Source: Hyphomicrobium_A sp963782555 | GTDB lineage: Bacteria > Pseudomonadota > Alphaproteobacteria > Rhizobiales > Hyphomicrobiaceae | Assembly: GCA_963782555.1 (NCBI GenBank) | Contig: CAWAKB010000004.1 | Span: 1 to 64,000, forward strand | Direction: 5' to 3' | Length of the DNA: 64,000 bases | Part shown: piece after piece, positions 25,095 through 33,848 of the stretch | Layout of the letters: the number at the start of each line of letters is the position of its first letter | Position numbering within the stretch: position 1 is the first letter of the stretch | Notes under the pieces: model-generated | The model's input: the letters and a program-made list of their open reading frames with translations, nothing else | Told to the model about the DNA's origin: nothing | The model's database searches: none | Translations under genes and position numbers: made by a program

Positions 25095-26366
25095 TCACGG
25101 GCTGTGGTTCCTGTGATGCGACACATAGGGATCAAGCAGAGAGCGTGCCAGCCCGCGCGCCTCGCTGTCCACCGTCAATACATCACCGAGTGCGGCCGCA
25201 GGCGCCGTGAGGCCGCGTGCCTGTGCCGTTTCCAAACACTCCGCCACAATGCGGGTGATGTCGGTGAAGCCGATGCGCCGGGCGAGGAAGGCGCCCACCG
25301 CCACCTCATTGGCCGCGTTAAGCACGGCCGGCGCCATGCCGCCGGCGGCAAGAGCCTCGCGCGCCAGGCGCATGGCTGGAAATCGGTCCTCATCGGGCGC
25401 CTCGAAGCTCAAGGTCCCCAAGGCGACGAGATCGAGCCGCGCCGTCGGCGTCTCCATGCGGTATGGCCACGTCAGCGCCAGCGCGATGGGCGTGCGCATG
25501 TCGGGAGAGGCCAATTGCGCGATCACCGAGCCGTCGGTGAAGCTCACCAGACAATGCACCACCGACTGCGGATGCACGATGATGCCCAGCTGCTCGACCG
25601 TGACGGGGAAGAGATGATAGGCCTCGATCACCTCCAGGCCCTTGTTCATCATCGTCGCGGAATTGATGGTGATCTTCGCCCCCATGGACCAATTGGGGTG
25701 GCGCAAGGCCTGCTCGGGAGTGGCAGCGGCAAGCCGCCCCATATCCCAGGTCCGGAAAGGACCGCCCGAGGCTGTCAGCACGATGCGTTCGATGCTGCTC
25801 GTATCGGCACCGCTCATGGCCTGCAGCGCGGCGGAGTGCTCGCTGTCAACGGGAATAAGCTCGGTGCCGGCACGCTCGAGCGCAGACATGAACACCTCGC
25901 CGGCCGAGACCAGGCATTCCTTGTTGGCGAGAGCCAGCCGCCGCCCCTGCCGCGCGGCCTCGAAGGTGGGCTCGATGCCGGCCGCGCCCACGATCGCCGC
26001 CATGACGCAGTCGGCCGGTTCGGCCGCCGCTGCCACGACCGCTGCTTGGCCGGCGGCTATCTTGATGCCCGTCCCTGACAACAGCGCCTTGAGTTCTGCA
26101 TAGTGGGCAACGTCACCGATGACGGCGAGCCGCGCGTGCGTCGCAATGGCAGCCTTGGCGAGCTCAGCGACATTGTTCTGGGCGGTGAGCGCCACGATCT
26201 CGAAAGCATCGGCATTGCGCGCCACGATGTCGAGCGTGCTCTTGCCGATCGAGCCCGTGGCTCCAAGAATGGTCAAGCTCTTGCGCGCACCGGCGAGCCC
26301 TCTTTGCGCAATTTCGGTTGGCGCCGGTGACGCGCACGCACGCACATCTCTGGGGTCATACGCCAT
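25095..26366 (-). CDS. dxr: 1-deoxy-D-xylulose 5-phosphate reductoisomerase (Dxr)
   Basis: Second step of the MEP isoprenoid pathway, NADPH-dependent conversion of DXP to MEP. It supplies precursors for UppS, encoded two genes upstream. The NADPH loop is SLTILGATGSIGKSTLDIV near 30-48. The substrate and metal block has PVDSEHSAAL, NWSMGAKITINSATMMNKG and EAYHLFPV. The protein has 423 residues, with an N-terminal leader of about 28 residues that may be shorter in reality. The start is directly against the cdsA stop. Confidence 0.96.
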   Translation of the reverse strand: MAYDPRDVRACASPAPTEIAQRGLAGARKSLTILGATGSIGKSTLDIVARNADAFEIVALTAQNNVAELAKAAIATHARLAVIGDVAHYAELKALLSGTGIKIAAGQAAVVAAAAEPADCVMAAIVGAAGIEPTFEAARQGRRLALANKECLVSAGEVFMSALERAGTELIPVDSEHSAALQAMSGADTSSIERIVLTASGGPFRTWDMGRLAAATPEQALRHPNWSMGAKITINSATMMNKGLEVIEAYHLFPVTVEQLGIIVHPQSVVHCLVSFTDGSVIAQLASPDMRTPIALALTWPYRMETPTARLDLVALGTLSFEAPDEDRFPAMRLAREALAAGGMAPAVLNAANEVAVGAFLARRIGFTDITRIVAECLETAQARGLTAPAAALGDVLTVDSEARGLARSLLDPYVSHHRNHSP

Positions 26367-27233
26367 CTAAACGCCGAACAAGAGTGCACGCGCCGGCGCG
26401 TGGGCGTCGACCACGAGTGCGAACAGCCCGGCAGCAACGGCCACGGCGACGATGCTGTCCATACGATCCATAAACCCTCCATGCCCCGGGATGAGCTCAC
26501 TGGCATCCTTGAGCCCGAAAAGGCGCTTTAAGGCCGACTCCGCCAGATCACCCAGCTGCGCCACCAGGCTGAAGCTCAATCCCGTGAGCGCCAGCCACTC
26601 AGGCGAAGCATCCGGCGCGAATAGCGGCGCGATGAAGGCCGCCGCAGCGGTGCCGGCCGCAAGGGCGCCGATCAATCCGGCCCACGTCTTGTTCGGCGAT
26701 ACCTTTGGCCAAAGTCTTGGTCCTCCGATCAGGCGGCCGGCCGCGTATGCGCCAATATCGGAGCACCAGACGATGGCGAAGACAAGCAGCACGGCGGCAA
26801 ACCCATAGGGCTCACTCGAGCGCAGCCACAAAAGCGAGATCGCCGGCAGCCCCACATAGAACACTCCGAGCGCCGACAGCCGCGCGCCGCGGCCGAAGAC
26901 GAGCGGAATGAGTATAATCGCGGCCGTTACCAGCACCGCGGCGCCGAGGGCAGCATATCCAGCCGCGGCAAAACCGATCGCGGCCGCGACGGCGGTGGCG
27001 TGGATGAAGAAGGCAAGGTCGGCATTGGTGCCGCGCACCATATGCCCCCATTCCCAGCTTACGAACAGCGCAACAACCAGCACGAGAACGGCGAACGGCA
27101 AAGGACCAGCATAGGCCAATCCGAAGGCAACTGCTGCGAGTACTGCGCCTGAGAGAATGCGCAGCCTGAGGTTCTCCGACAGTGCCATGTGCCCGCGCCG
27201 ATCCGTTTGCGTCGCTGCCATGTTGCCGGACAT
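26367..27233 (-). CDS. cdsA: phosphatidate cytidylyltransferase (CdsA)
   Basis: Makes CDP-diacylglycerol from phosphatidate and CTP at the inner membrane, the branch point of phospholipid synthesis. It has 288 residues with about eight membrane helices. The family signature SALKRLFGLKDASELIPGHG runs into GFMDRMDS near 240-270. The start at 27233 was chosen because it lies 10 bp after the uppS stop. The frame is open much further upstream but there only overlaps uppS with arginine and serine-rich noise. MALSENLRL at 27188 is an alternative. Confidence 0.93.
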   Translation of the reverse strand: MSGNMAATQTDRRGHMALSENLRLRILSGAVLAAVAFGLAYAGPLPFAVLVLVVALFVSWEWGHMVRGTNADLAFFIHATAVAAAIGFAAAGYAALGAAVLVTAAIILIPLVFGRGARLSALGVFYVGLPAISLLWLRSSEPYGFAAVLLVFAIVWCSDIGAYAAGRLIGGPRLWPKVSPNKTWAGLIGALAAGTAAAAFIAPLFAPDASPEWLALTGLSFSLVAQLGDLAESALKRLFGLKDASELIPGHGGFMDRMDSIVAVAVAAGLFALVVDAHAPARALLFGV

Positions 27234-27243
27234 GGCAGCCCCC

Positions 27244-28014
27244 TCACGCCATCGAGCGCTTAGAGCTGCCGCCGAAGCGGCGCTCGCGCGCGCGGAAACG
27301 TGCAATAGCCTCCTCGAGCAGCTCGCGCCCGAACTCCGGCCAGCAAGCGTCGAGGAACACGAACTCGGTGTAGGCACACTGCCAGAGCAGGAAGTTCGAC
27401 AGCCGCATCTCGCCGCTCGTGCGCACCAGAAGATCGGGATCGGGAATTCCTTGCGTGTCGAGCGCAGCCTCGAGCGCGTCGGCCGTGACGTCAGCTGGCG
27501 AAAGCTGCCCGGCGGCAACGGCCTCGGCGAGCCGGCGCGCGGCCCTGGCGATCTCGGCGCGTGAGCCGTAGTTGAATGCGATGACAAGCGTGAGCGCTTG
27601 GTTCTCGCGCGTCAGCTCGCACGCCTCGTCGATCAAGGCCAGGAGCTCGGGATCGACGTTGTCGCGCTCGCCAATCACGCGGATACGGACACCGGACTGG
27701 TGCAGCTCAGCGAGATCGCGGCGGATGAAGCGCTTCATCAACCCCATCAGGTCGTCGATCTCGTCGACCGGACGCGACCAGTTCTCGGAGGAGAAGCTGT
27801 AGATCGTGAGGTAAGGGATGCCGAGTTCGATGGCGGCGCGCACCGTGCGCCGCACGGCCTCCACGCCCCTGCGATGTCCGACCGAGCGCGGCAGCCCGCG
27901 CCTGTTCGCCCAGCGCCCATTGCCGTCCATGATGATGGCCACGTGTCGGGGTGCTGCCCCCTCGGCGTCGCCTCGTGCTGCGGTCTTTCCCTCGATATCC
28001 GTCACGGGTGGCAA
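27244..28014 (-). CDS. uppS: isoprenyl (undecaprenyl) diphosphate synthase
   Basis: Cis-prenyltransferase making the C55 lipid carrier for peptidoglycan and O-antigen. It has 256 residues. The catalytic aspartate is in VAIIMDGNGRWANRRG near 25-40. Other conserved blocks are TIYSFSSENWSRP, the AFNYGSRAEI region and DLLVRTSGEMRLSNFLLWQ near 200-218, which holds the diphosphate-binding arginines. It sits in the frr-uppS-cdsA-dxr order, coordinating isoprenoid, lipid carrier and phospholipid synthesis. Confidence 0.95.
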   Translation of the reverse strand: MPPVTDIEGKTAARGDAEGAAPRHVAIIMDGNGRWANRRGLPRSVGHRRGVEAVRRTVRAAIELGIPYLTIYSFSSENWSRPVDEIDDLMGLMKRFIRRDLAELHQSGVRIRVIGERDNVDPELLALIDEACELTRENQALTLVIAFNYGSRAEIARAARRLAEAVAAGQLSPADVTADALEAALDTQGIPDPDLLVRTSGEMRLSNFLLWQCAYTEFVFLDACWPEFGRELLEEAIARFRARERRFGGSSKRSMA

Positions 28015-28075
28015 AGCTTTCGATTACAGGCGCAAAAGTACCAGAATAGCGGCGCTCGCCGGCGCCATCCAGGGC

Positions 28076-28639
28076 TTACACCTTGTGGATCTCGCTTTCC
28101 TTGGCAGCAAGCGTCTCGTCAATCTCCTTAACGAGCTTGTCGGTGAGCTCTTGAACCTTGGCAGACGCCTTGTGGTGATCGTCCTGGCTCATTTTGGCAT
28201 CTTTTTCCAGCTTCTTGAGAAGCTCCATACCGTCGCGGCGCACGTTGCGCACCGCCACGCGCGACTGCTCGGCATACTTGTGAGCGAGCTTGGCGAGCTC
28301 CTGGCGCCGCTCGGCCGTCAGCGTCGGAATGGGCAGCCTCAGGAGCGCGCCGTCCACGATCGGGTTGAGGCCGAGATTGGCCTCCCGGATCGCCTTGTCG
28401 ACGGCGGAGACGTTGCCTTTGTCCCAGACCTGCACCGAGATGGTGCGCGGCTCAGGGACAGAAATGGTCGCAACCTGATTGAGCGGCATCTTGGAGCCGT
28501 AGACGCTCACCTGCACGGGATCGAGAAGATGGGTGCTCGCCCGACCGGTTCTCAGTCCAGACAGCTCGCGCTTCAGCGCATCCAGAGAGGCGCGCATGCG
28601 CTTCTCCAGCTCGTCGATGTCAAAGGGGCCGCTCAGCAT
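28076..28639 (-). CDS. frr: ribosome recycling factor (Frr)
   Basis: Splits post-termination ribosomes with EF-G. It has 187 residues, the normal size. The tRNA-like helical domain includes LSGLRTGRASTHLLDPV near 23-39 and GALLRLPIPTLTAERRQELA near 111-130. It lies downstream of pyrH with a 119-bp gap and upstream of uppS, a near-universal bacterial order. Confidence 0.96.
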   Translation of the reverse strand: MLSGPFDIDELEKRMRASLDALKRELSGLRTGRASTHLLDPVQVSVYGSKMPLNQVATISVPEPRTISVQVWDKGNVSAVDKAIREANLGLNPIVDGALLRLPIPTLTAERRQELAKLAHKYAEQSRVAVRNVRRDGMELLKKLEKDAKMSQDDHHKASAKVQELTDKLVKEIDETLAAKESEIHKV

Positions 28640-28758
28640 TTCCTCTCCTCCGGCGCCTTAGGAAAAGCGCCTCGGCAATGATCTACAGGGGCCCCGGTGC
28701 GCATCTGCGTGCAACACACCGCGTCACGACGCGCACCCATGCGCGGCCCGCAGCCCGA

Positions 28759-29520
28759 TCATTCTATGACGGTCGCCCGCCCCTCGCCTCGCAAAACCTT
28801 GAGCAGGCTGCCCGGGTCCCCAATTGAGAACACAATTACCGGAAGTCCGTTGTCGCGAGCAAGGGCGATTGCCGCCCCGTCCATGACCTTGAGATCCCGG
28901 GATAATACCTCAGCATAGGTGAGGCGGTCGAAACGCTTGGCATTGGGGTTCTTATGGGGGTCGGAGTCATAGACACCGTCGACCTGCGTCCCCTTGGCCA
29001 CCGCCTGGCAGTCCATCTCGATGGCCCTGAGCGTTGCCGCCGTGTCCGTCGTAAAGAAGGGATTGCCGGTGCCTGCGGCGAAGATGACCACGTTTCCCCG
29101 CTCGATGTGGGTCAAGGCCTTGGGCCGCACGTAGCTTTCGCACACCGTCGGCATCGGGATGGCGGAGAGTACGCGCGCCGGCGTTTTCATCCGCTCGAGC
29201 GCATTTTGCAGTGCCAGCGCGTTCATCACGGTCGCGAGCATGCCCATGTAGTCGGCGGTGGCGCGGTCCATGCCCTTGGCGGCGCCTGCGAGCCCGCGGA
29301 AGATGTTGCCCCCGCCCACCACGACGGCGATCTCGTAGCCGCCAGCGACCGCCTCTGAGATGTCATGCGCCAGCCGGTCGACGACACCCACGTCGATGCC
29401 ATAACCGTTGCTGCCCATCAGGGCCTCGCCCGACAGCTTCAAGAGCAAGCGCTTGTAGCCAAACTTGGCGCTGCCCGCCGCCTTGGGCGACGTCTTCCCT
29501 GCTGCCCCGCCTGACGTCAT
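28759..29520 (-). CDS. pyrH: UMP kinase (PyrH)
   Basis: Phosphorylates UMP to UDP, a hexameric amino-acid-kinase-fold enzyme. It has about 253 residues, with KRLLLKLSGEALMG near 22-35 and VVVGGGNIFRG as nucleotide-binding blocks. The start at 29520 leaves an 18-residue flexible leader. The frame is open a further 41 codons to 29643, but that part reads through a degraded CTAG repeat element and is probably not translated. The order tsf, pyrH, frr is conserved across bacteria. Confidence 0.93.
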   Translation of the reverse strand: MTSGGAAGKTSPKAAGSAKFGYKRLLLKLSGEALMGSNGYGIDVGVVDRLAHDISEAVAGGYEIAVVVGGGNIFRGLAGAAKGMDRATADYMGMLATVMNALALQNALERMKTPARVLSAIPMPTVCESYVRPKALTHIERGNVVIFAAGTGNPFFTTDTAATLRAIEMDCQAVAKGTQVDGVYDSDPHKNPNAKRFDRLTYAEVLSRDLKVMDGAAIALARDNGLPVIVFSIGDPGSLLKVLRGEGRATVIE

Positions 29521-29609
29521 GGCCGCCGCCTCCTCGCTTGCCTTGCGCGCAGCGCCGGACGACCGGAGCCGGCCGGCCGTCCTACCTAGCGCATAGAGGC
29601 CGGATTCGC

Positions 29610-29676
29610 CTAGTGTCCCGAGTAATTCGCTCGTATGTGCCACGAACGACGGCGAATTTCTCGATCACCACGCTGG
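29610..29676. repeat. CTAG element, internally deleted copy
   Basis: This 67-bp remnant opens with CTAGTGTCCCGA, the left end of hairpin A, then jumps to the middle and right arm of hairpin B (GGCGAATTTCTCGATCA). The end is degraded to CTGG. It is best explained as a copy that lost about 100 bp in the middle, perhaps by slippage between hairpin arms. It lies between tsf and pyrH, in the same orientation as the other copies. Confidence 0.75.
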
Positions 29677-29700
29677 CACGGGATCGCTTGCGGCTTGCCT

Positions 29701-30621
29701 CTAGCCGCCCGCAGCTGCCGCGACCTCGGCGGCAAAGTCATCTTCTTTCTTCTCGATGCCCTCGCCCAGCGCGTAGCGCACGAAGCCGACGAGCTTAACG
29801 GGGCCGCCCACCTTGCCCTCCGCTTCCTTGAGCGCCTGCGTCACGCTCTTTCCGGGATCGTGGATGTAGGCCTGGTCGAGCAGGCAGTTCTCCTTGGCAT
29901 AGCTCTTGAGACCGCTCGCAACGATCTTCTCGAGCACCTGCGGCGGCTTGCCCTTGTTCTTGTCGGCGAGAATCGCCGTCTCGCGCTCGAGCGTCTCGGC
30001 CGGCACGCCGGCGAGGTCGAGCGCCACGGGATTGGTGGCGGCGACGTGCATGGCGAGCATACGAGCTAGGCCGGCGAGCTCGTCGGCGTTCTTGCCCGTC
30101 GACTCGAGCGCCACCATGACGCCGATTTTGCCGAGGCCGGGTGCAGCCTGATTGTGCACGTAGGAGCCGACGACCCCCTCGGAGACCTCGAGCGTGGCCG
30201 TGCGGCGCACGGTCATGTTCTCGCCAATGGTCGCGATCATCTCCTTGACGTGCTCCTCGACCGTCGTCTTCTTGCCGGGAAACGTCATGGCGAGCAGCTT
30301 GGCGACGTCACCCTTCGCCTTGGCGGCGAGCGAGGCAATCTTCAGGACCATGTCCTGGAACTGCTCGTTGCGGGCGACGAAGTCGGTCTCGGAGTTGACC
30401 TCCACCACCGCGCCCGTCTTGCCTGAAACGTCAAGGCCGACAAGCCCTTCGGCGGCGACGCGGCCGGCTTTCTTGGCGGCCTTGGACAGGCCCTTCTTGC
30501 GCAGCCAGTCGATGGCGCTCTCGATGTCGCCCTTGGTCTCCGTGAGCGCCGCCTTGCAATCCATCATGCCGGCGCCGGTCTTCTCGCGCAGCTCCTTCAC
30601 CAGGCTCGCGGAAATCGTCAT
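29701..30621 (-). CDS. tsf: elongation factor Ts (Tsf)
   Basis: Guanine-nucleotide exchange factor for EF-Tu. It has 306 residues, in the normal range. The N-terminal UBA-like domain has LREKTGAGMMDCKAALTE near 10-27. The core has SETDFVARNEQFQDMV near 77-92, the region contacting EF-Tu. It follows rpsB by 76 bp and is the second gene of the unit. The TAG stop is again inside a CTAG tetranucleotide, but 25 bp away from the nearby repeat remnant. Confidence 0.96.
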   Translation of the reverse strand: MTISASLVKELREKTGAGMMDCKAALTETKGDIESAIDWLRKKGLSKAAKKAGRVAAEGLVGLDVSGKTGAVVEVNSETDFVARNEQFQDMVLKIASLAAKAKGDVAKLLAMTFPGKKTTVEEHVKEMIATIGENMTVRRTATLEVSEGVVGSYVHNQAAPGLGKIGVMVALESTGKNADELAGLARMLAMHVAATNPVALDLAGVPAETLERETAILADKNKGKPPQVLEKIVASGLKSYAKENCLLDQAYIHDPGKSVTQALKEAEGKVGGPVKLVGFVRYALGEGIEKKEDDFAAEVAAAAGG

Positions 30622-30697
30622 AGGTCAGCTCTTCGGTTGGCGGGACAGCAAACTAGGCCCGCAGGTTAACAAGACGGTGATGGCCAAAGCCGCCGGC

Positions 30698-31708
30698 TCA
30701 GGCCGCCGTGGCCTCGACCAGCTTCTTGGCCTGACCGATCCACTCCTCCTTCTCGATCTGCCCCTTGAGCTTGAGCTGAAGATCAAGGGCCCCCATCTGG
30801 TCAGCGTCGAGATCGGCGATCTGCCAGTAGTGGAACACGCCCGCATCGTTGAGGCGCTGCTCGATCTTGGGCGTGATACCGGTGATTCGCTTGAGATCGT
30901 CGGGCTCGCCGCGCGGCGCTTCGATGCCGCGGAAGACGCCGGCCTTGACGACCTCGGCCGCTACGGGAAGGACCTCGGTGGGCGGCGCCTCGGCCGCACC
31001 CACGTCGACGCCCGCCGTGGACTGGCTGCGCTCCAGCCCATCGAGCGCGGCGCGCGCGATGAGATCGCAGTAGAGCGTGATGGCACGGCCCGCGTCGTCA
31101 TTACCCGGAACCGGAAAGTCGATGCCGTCCGGGTCGCAGTTGGTATCGACGACGGCGACGATCGGGATGTGGAGCTTCTTCGCCTCCTTGATGGCGATGC
31201 TCTCCTTGTTGGTGTCGATCACGAACAACAGATCGGGCGTTCCGCCCATGTCCTTGATGCCGCCAAGAGCCTGATTGAGCTTCTCGCGCTCGCGCGTGAG
31301 GTTCAAAATCTCTTTCTTGGTGCGACCTTGCGGATCGGCGAGGATATCGTCGAGCTGGCGCAGGCGGCGGATCGACTGGGAGATGGTCTTCCAGTTGGTC
31401 AGCGTGCCGCCGAGCCAGCGATGATTGATGAAATACTGCGCCGAACGCTTGGCCGACTCCGCGATGGCGTCGGAGGCCTGCCGCTTGGTGGCAACAAACA
31501 GCACGCGGCCGCCGCCGGCGACCGTGTCGGAGATCTTGACCAGCGCCTGATGCAGCATCGGCGTCGTCTGCGTCAGATCGATGATGTGGATGTTGTTGCG
31601 GGCGCCGTAGATGAAGGGCGCCATCTTGGGGTTCCAGCGGTGTGACTGGTGACCGAAGTGCACGCCAGCTTCCAATAGCTGACGCATGTTGAACGCGGGA
31701 AGCGTCAT
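30698..31708 (-). CDS. rpsB: 30S ribosomal protein S2 with C-terminal extension
   Basis: S2 binds the 30S subunit between head and body and is needed for S1 recruitment. Residues 1-227 are the ordinary S2 domain (MTLPAFNMRQLLEAGVHFGH, FINHRWLGGTLTNWK). At 336 residues it is about 95 longer than E. coli S2. The extension (228-336) has an acidic and proline-rich linker and then a helix-hairpin-helix-like segment, DDLKRITGITPKIEQRLNDA at 270-289, and a lysine-rich helix. Such extensions occur in some alphaproteobacteria and their role is unknown to me. The start at 31708 was chosen over a longer open frame because it is the family start. Confidence 0.94.
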   Translation of the reverse strand: MTLPAFNMRQLLEAGVHFGHQSHRWNPKMAPFIYGARNNIHIIDLTQTTPMLHQALVKISDTVAGGGRVLFVATKRQASDAIAESAKRSAQYFINHRWLGGTLTNWKTISQSIRRLRQLDDILADPQGRTKKEILNLTREREKLNQALGGIKDMGGTPDLLFVIDTNKESIAIKEAKKLHIPIVAVVDTNCDPDGIDFPVPGNDDAGRAITLYCDLIARAALDGLERSQSTAGVDVGAAEAPPTEVLPVAAEVVKAGVFRGIEAPRGEPDDLKRITGITPKIEQRLNDAGVFHYWQIADLDADQMGALDLQLKLKGQIEKEEWIGQAKKLVEATAA

Positions 31709-31842
31709 GGGTCGTCCTTTTCCGGTTGGTCCTCCGCGAACCCTTAAGAAGAGCACTCCCTTGGTAAGGGAGTGGTCCACCGGAGCGATCGACGGGGCTT
31801 TCAATCCGCCAAGCGCTAAGGTCCGCGTGTGAGATGGGTGGG

Positions 31843-31871
31843 CTTATAGAGTGTTGACCCCAAGTTGACAA
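31843..31871 (-). promoter_or_regulatory. sigma70-type promoter of rpsB-tsf
   Basis: On the minus strand a -35 TTGTCA (31866-31871) and a -10 TATAAG (31843-31848) are separated by exactly 17 bp, about 130 bp upstream of the rpsB start. Both hexamers match the housekeeping consensus in five of six positions, so this is a strong candidate for the main promoter of the translation and envelope gene series. Confidence 0.65.
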
Positions 31872-31924
31872 GCCTGCGTCCCCCGGCCTTGGTCGGGCTA
31901 GACTAGGACCTCAAAGGAAGCCCT

Positions 31925-32707
31925 ATGGACGCCAAGGAAATCCCCGTCCGCGCCCTGCAGCTGGGCGAGCGCATCGACGTCAAGGGGCTGGAGCGCGAGG
32001 ACGCCTTCTCCAGCGCCCCGCTCGCTTTCCGCACCAATGGCGACGGCATGGCGGTGCTGTTCAAGTCGGGCTCCGCCGTCTTCATCAACATGACGCCGGT
32101 GGTCGAGGAGGAGCTGGTGCGTGGCCTCAGCACCCGCATCCACGCCCCGCTCGACGAGCGCGAGACGGAGACGGTGCGGCTGGTGGTAAAGCCCACCGAG
32201 GACGAGCTTCTCTCCACCTCTGGCGCGCTGCAGATCAAGGCCGCCGACACCACCAGGCTGTTGCTCGTCGCCGAAGCGCTGGCCATGAGCGTGGCGCTCG
32301 CCTACGACGAGCGGCGCATCGCCGTCGCCTTCGAGCGCATCGACGCCGTCGCCCAAACGCTGAAGGAAGGCCACCTGCCGCGCAGCCCGCAGCAGACGCT
32401 GCTCGAGCAGATCGGCCAGGCCCTGATCCTGCAGCAGCGGCTCGCCGGCCGCGTCGACCTCGATGAGAAGCCCGACGTGCTGTGGGACCACCCCGAGCTC
32501 GAGCGCTTCTGGGCCCGCCTCGTCGACGAGTACGATCTGCCCCAGCGCGGGCGCGCGATTGCGCGCAAGCTCGAGGTGATCCGCGGGACGGCCGACACTA
32601 TCGCCGACCTGATGGCGACGCGCACGAGCCACCGGCTCGAGTGGTACATCATCGCGCTGATTGCGCTCGAGATCGGCTTGAGCCTCTACAACATCTTCTC
32701 GAAGTAG
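31925..32707 (+). CDS. RMD1/YagE family (DUF155) protein
   Basis: A 260-residue protein of the DUF155 family, which includes yeast RMD1 and a bacterial group of unknown function. The DUF155 core spans about 45-225 (GDGMAVLFKSGSAVFINMTP, VLWDHPELERFWARLVDEYD). The C-terminus has the family's single membrane anchor, EWYIIALIALEIGLSLYNIF at 239-258. It would be a cytoplasmic domain tethered to the inner membrane by its tail. An AAGGAAG ribosome-binding site precedes the ATG. It is divergent from rpsB across a 216-bp promoter region. Confidence 0.85.
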   Translation: MDAKEIPVRALQLGERIDVKGLEREDAFSSAPLAFRTNGDGMAVLFKSGSAVFINMTPVVEEELVRGLSTRIHAPLDERETETVRLVVKPTEDELLSTSGALQIKAADTTRLLLVAEALAMSVALAYDERRIAVAFERIDAVAQTLKEGHLPRSPQQTLLEQIGQALILQQRLAGRVDLDEKPDVLWDHPELERFWARLVDEYDLPQRGRAIARKLEVIRGTADTIADLMATRTSHRLEWYIIALIALEIGLSLYNIFSK

Positions 32708-32820
32708 CGACGCGCGCCGTTCCACCTCTGTCATCGCGTTCGCGGAGATTTGTGTGGGTCAGCTCTGCAGCGGGATGACGGGCAGGGACGTGCAGCCACC
32801 GGCACAACAACAGGTGTCAT

Positions 32821-32839
32821 CCTCGGGCTTGTCCCGAGG
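32821..32839. repeat. short extragenic palindrome
   Basis: CCTCGGG and CCCGAGG form a perfect 7-bp stem with a 5-nt loop. It is flanked by GTCAT and ACCCACGC, a kind of dispersed palindrome frequent in alphaproteobacterial spacers. It lies between two converging genes and has no T-run, so it is a weak terminator at best. The rest of the 226-bp spacer (32708-32933) shows nothing recognisable. Confidence 0.5.
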
Positions 32840-32933
32840 ACCCACGCTTCAACGAGTTCTGATCGGGGTCACGGCGAAGCGGTGCTTCGCACGGCCTTGC
32901 CGCCGAGATGACCATGAGCACGCGCAAAAGGCG

Positions 32934-33815
32934 CTAGCGCGCAAGCGAGGCGCGCTGTCCGCCCTGCACGTCGGCGCGCTTGGGATTGGGCAGCGGCAGC
33001 GCCACCGGCTCATGGGCACTGACTGCCGTCTCCGAAGGCAGACAGCGGCCGAAACGCGAAATCGTGTCCTCCGACACGATGGCGATCACCGCGTGACGGC
33101 CCTTGGTCCAGTCCTGCAGCTCGGCAACGCGCGCCTCGGGCAGCGCCACGCAGCCCGCCGTGCCGACGCCCTCGCCGCCCCAGACGTGCAGGAAGATGCA
33201 CGAACCGGCCTTGGCATGAGCGCGCGGCGCGTAATCGATGACGATGCCGCGCTTGTAGAGGGGGAAGGCCGCCATGGCCTCACCCCCGGTCATCTCGCCG
33301 GCCGTGGCTTTCGTCACGATCCGCCCATAGTGCGAAGACCGCGTATCGTGGACGCAGAAGTGGGCCCCGGGGACGAGCTGCAGGTAGCCGGGGCGATTGC
33401 TCTTGTCGAACCCGAAGGGCGAGCCCAGGCGATAGAGGCCGGCCGGTGTGCGCTTGTCGCCCTCGTGCTTGATCGCCTCGCCGCGCTTGGCATACGAGAC
33501 ATAAGGATGCCCCCAGGCGATGCCGCCGGCACCGACGACGGCCGGCTCGGGCGTGCTCTCCGCCATCCACGACGCCGCCGGCGACCTGCGCGCGAAGGTG
33601 CGCATCGTCGCCTTCGTCGTATCCATGGTGGGGACGGTGACGATGATCAGCCGCGTCGCGCGATGAATGACGCGCGGACAGTAGGTCACCGTGCTTGCCT
33701 TGTTGGCGCTCACCTTTGCGCTGACCTTGGCGCTTGCGGGCAACGCGATGAGAAGCGCGATGAGCGCCGCGATCACGGAGATGGAGATCGAAGAAGCGTA
33801 TCGCATTTTACGCAA
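32934..33815 (-). CDS. L,D-transpeptidase family (YkuD-domain) protein
   Basis: A 293-residue secreted protein. A signal peptide covers about 1-29 (SVIAALIALLIALPASA). The YkuD catalytic domain is C-terminal, with H210 in CIFLHVWGG and nucleophile C222 in GTAGCVALPE, plus the family's EGDKRTPAGLYRLGSPFGF block at 118-136. Related enzymes make or cut peptidoglycan cross-links or attach proteins to peptidoglycan. Which of these applies here cannot be told. No LysM or peptidoglycan-binding domain is seen. It is 33 bp downstream of dnaE on the same strand. Confidence 0.88.
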   Translation of the reverse strand: MRKMRYASSISISVIAALIALLIALPASAKVSAKVSANKASTVTYCPRVIHRATRLIIVTVPTMDTTKATMRTFARRSPAASWMAESTPEPAVVGAGGIAWGHPYVSYAKRGEAIKHEGDKRTPAGLYRLGSPFGFDKSNRPGYLQLVPGAHFCVHDTRSSHYGRIVTKATAGEMTGGEAMAAFPLYKRGIVIDYAPRAHAKAGSCIFLHVWGGEGVGTAGCVALPEARVAELQDWTKGRHAVIAIVSEDTISRFGRCLPSETAVSAHEPVALPLPNPKRADVQGGQRASLAR

Positions 33816-33848
33816 TTCACACGCAACCTTACACGCGTGAAGCCTACG

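Noticed and set aside
27234..27587. N-terminal extension of cdsA across uppS
   Set aside because: The extra 118 residues overlap uppS in another frame, are Ser and Arg-rich noise, and precede the family start by far.
29521..29643. 41-residue extension of pyrH
   Set aside because: It begins inside a degraded repeat element and is absent from the normal family N-terminus. Kept only as a finding.
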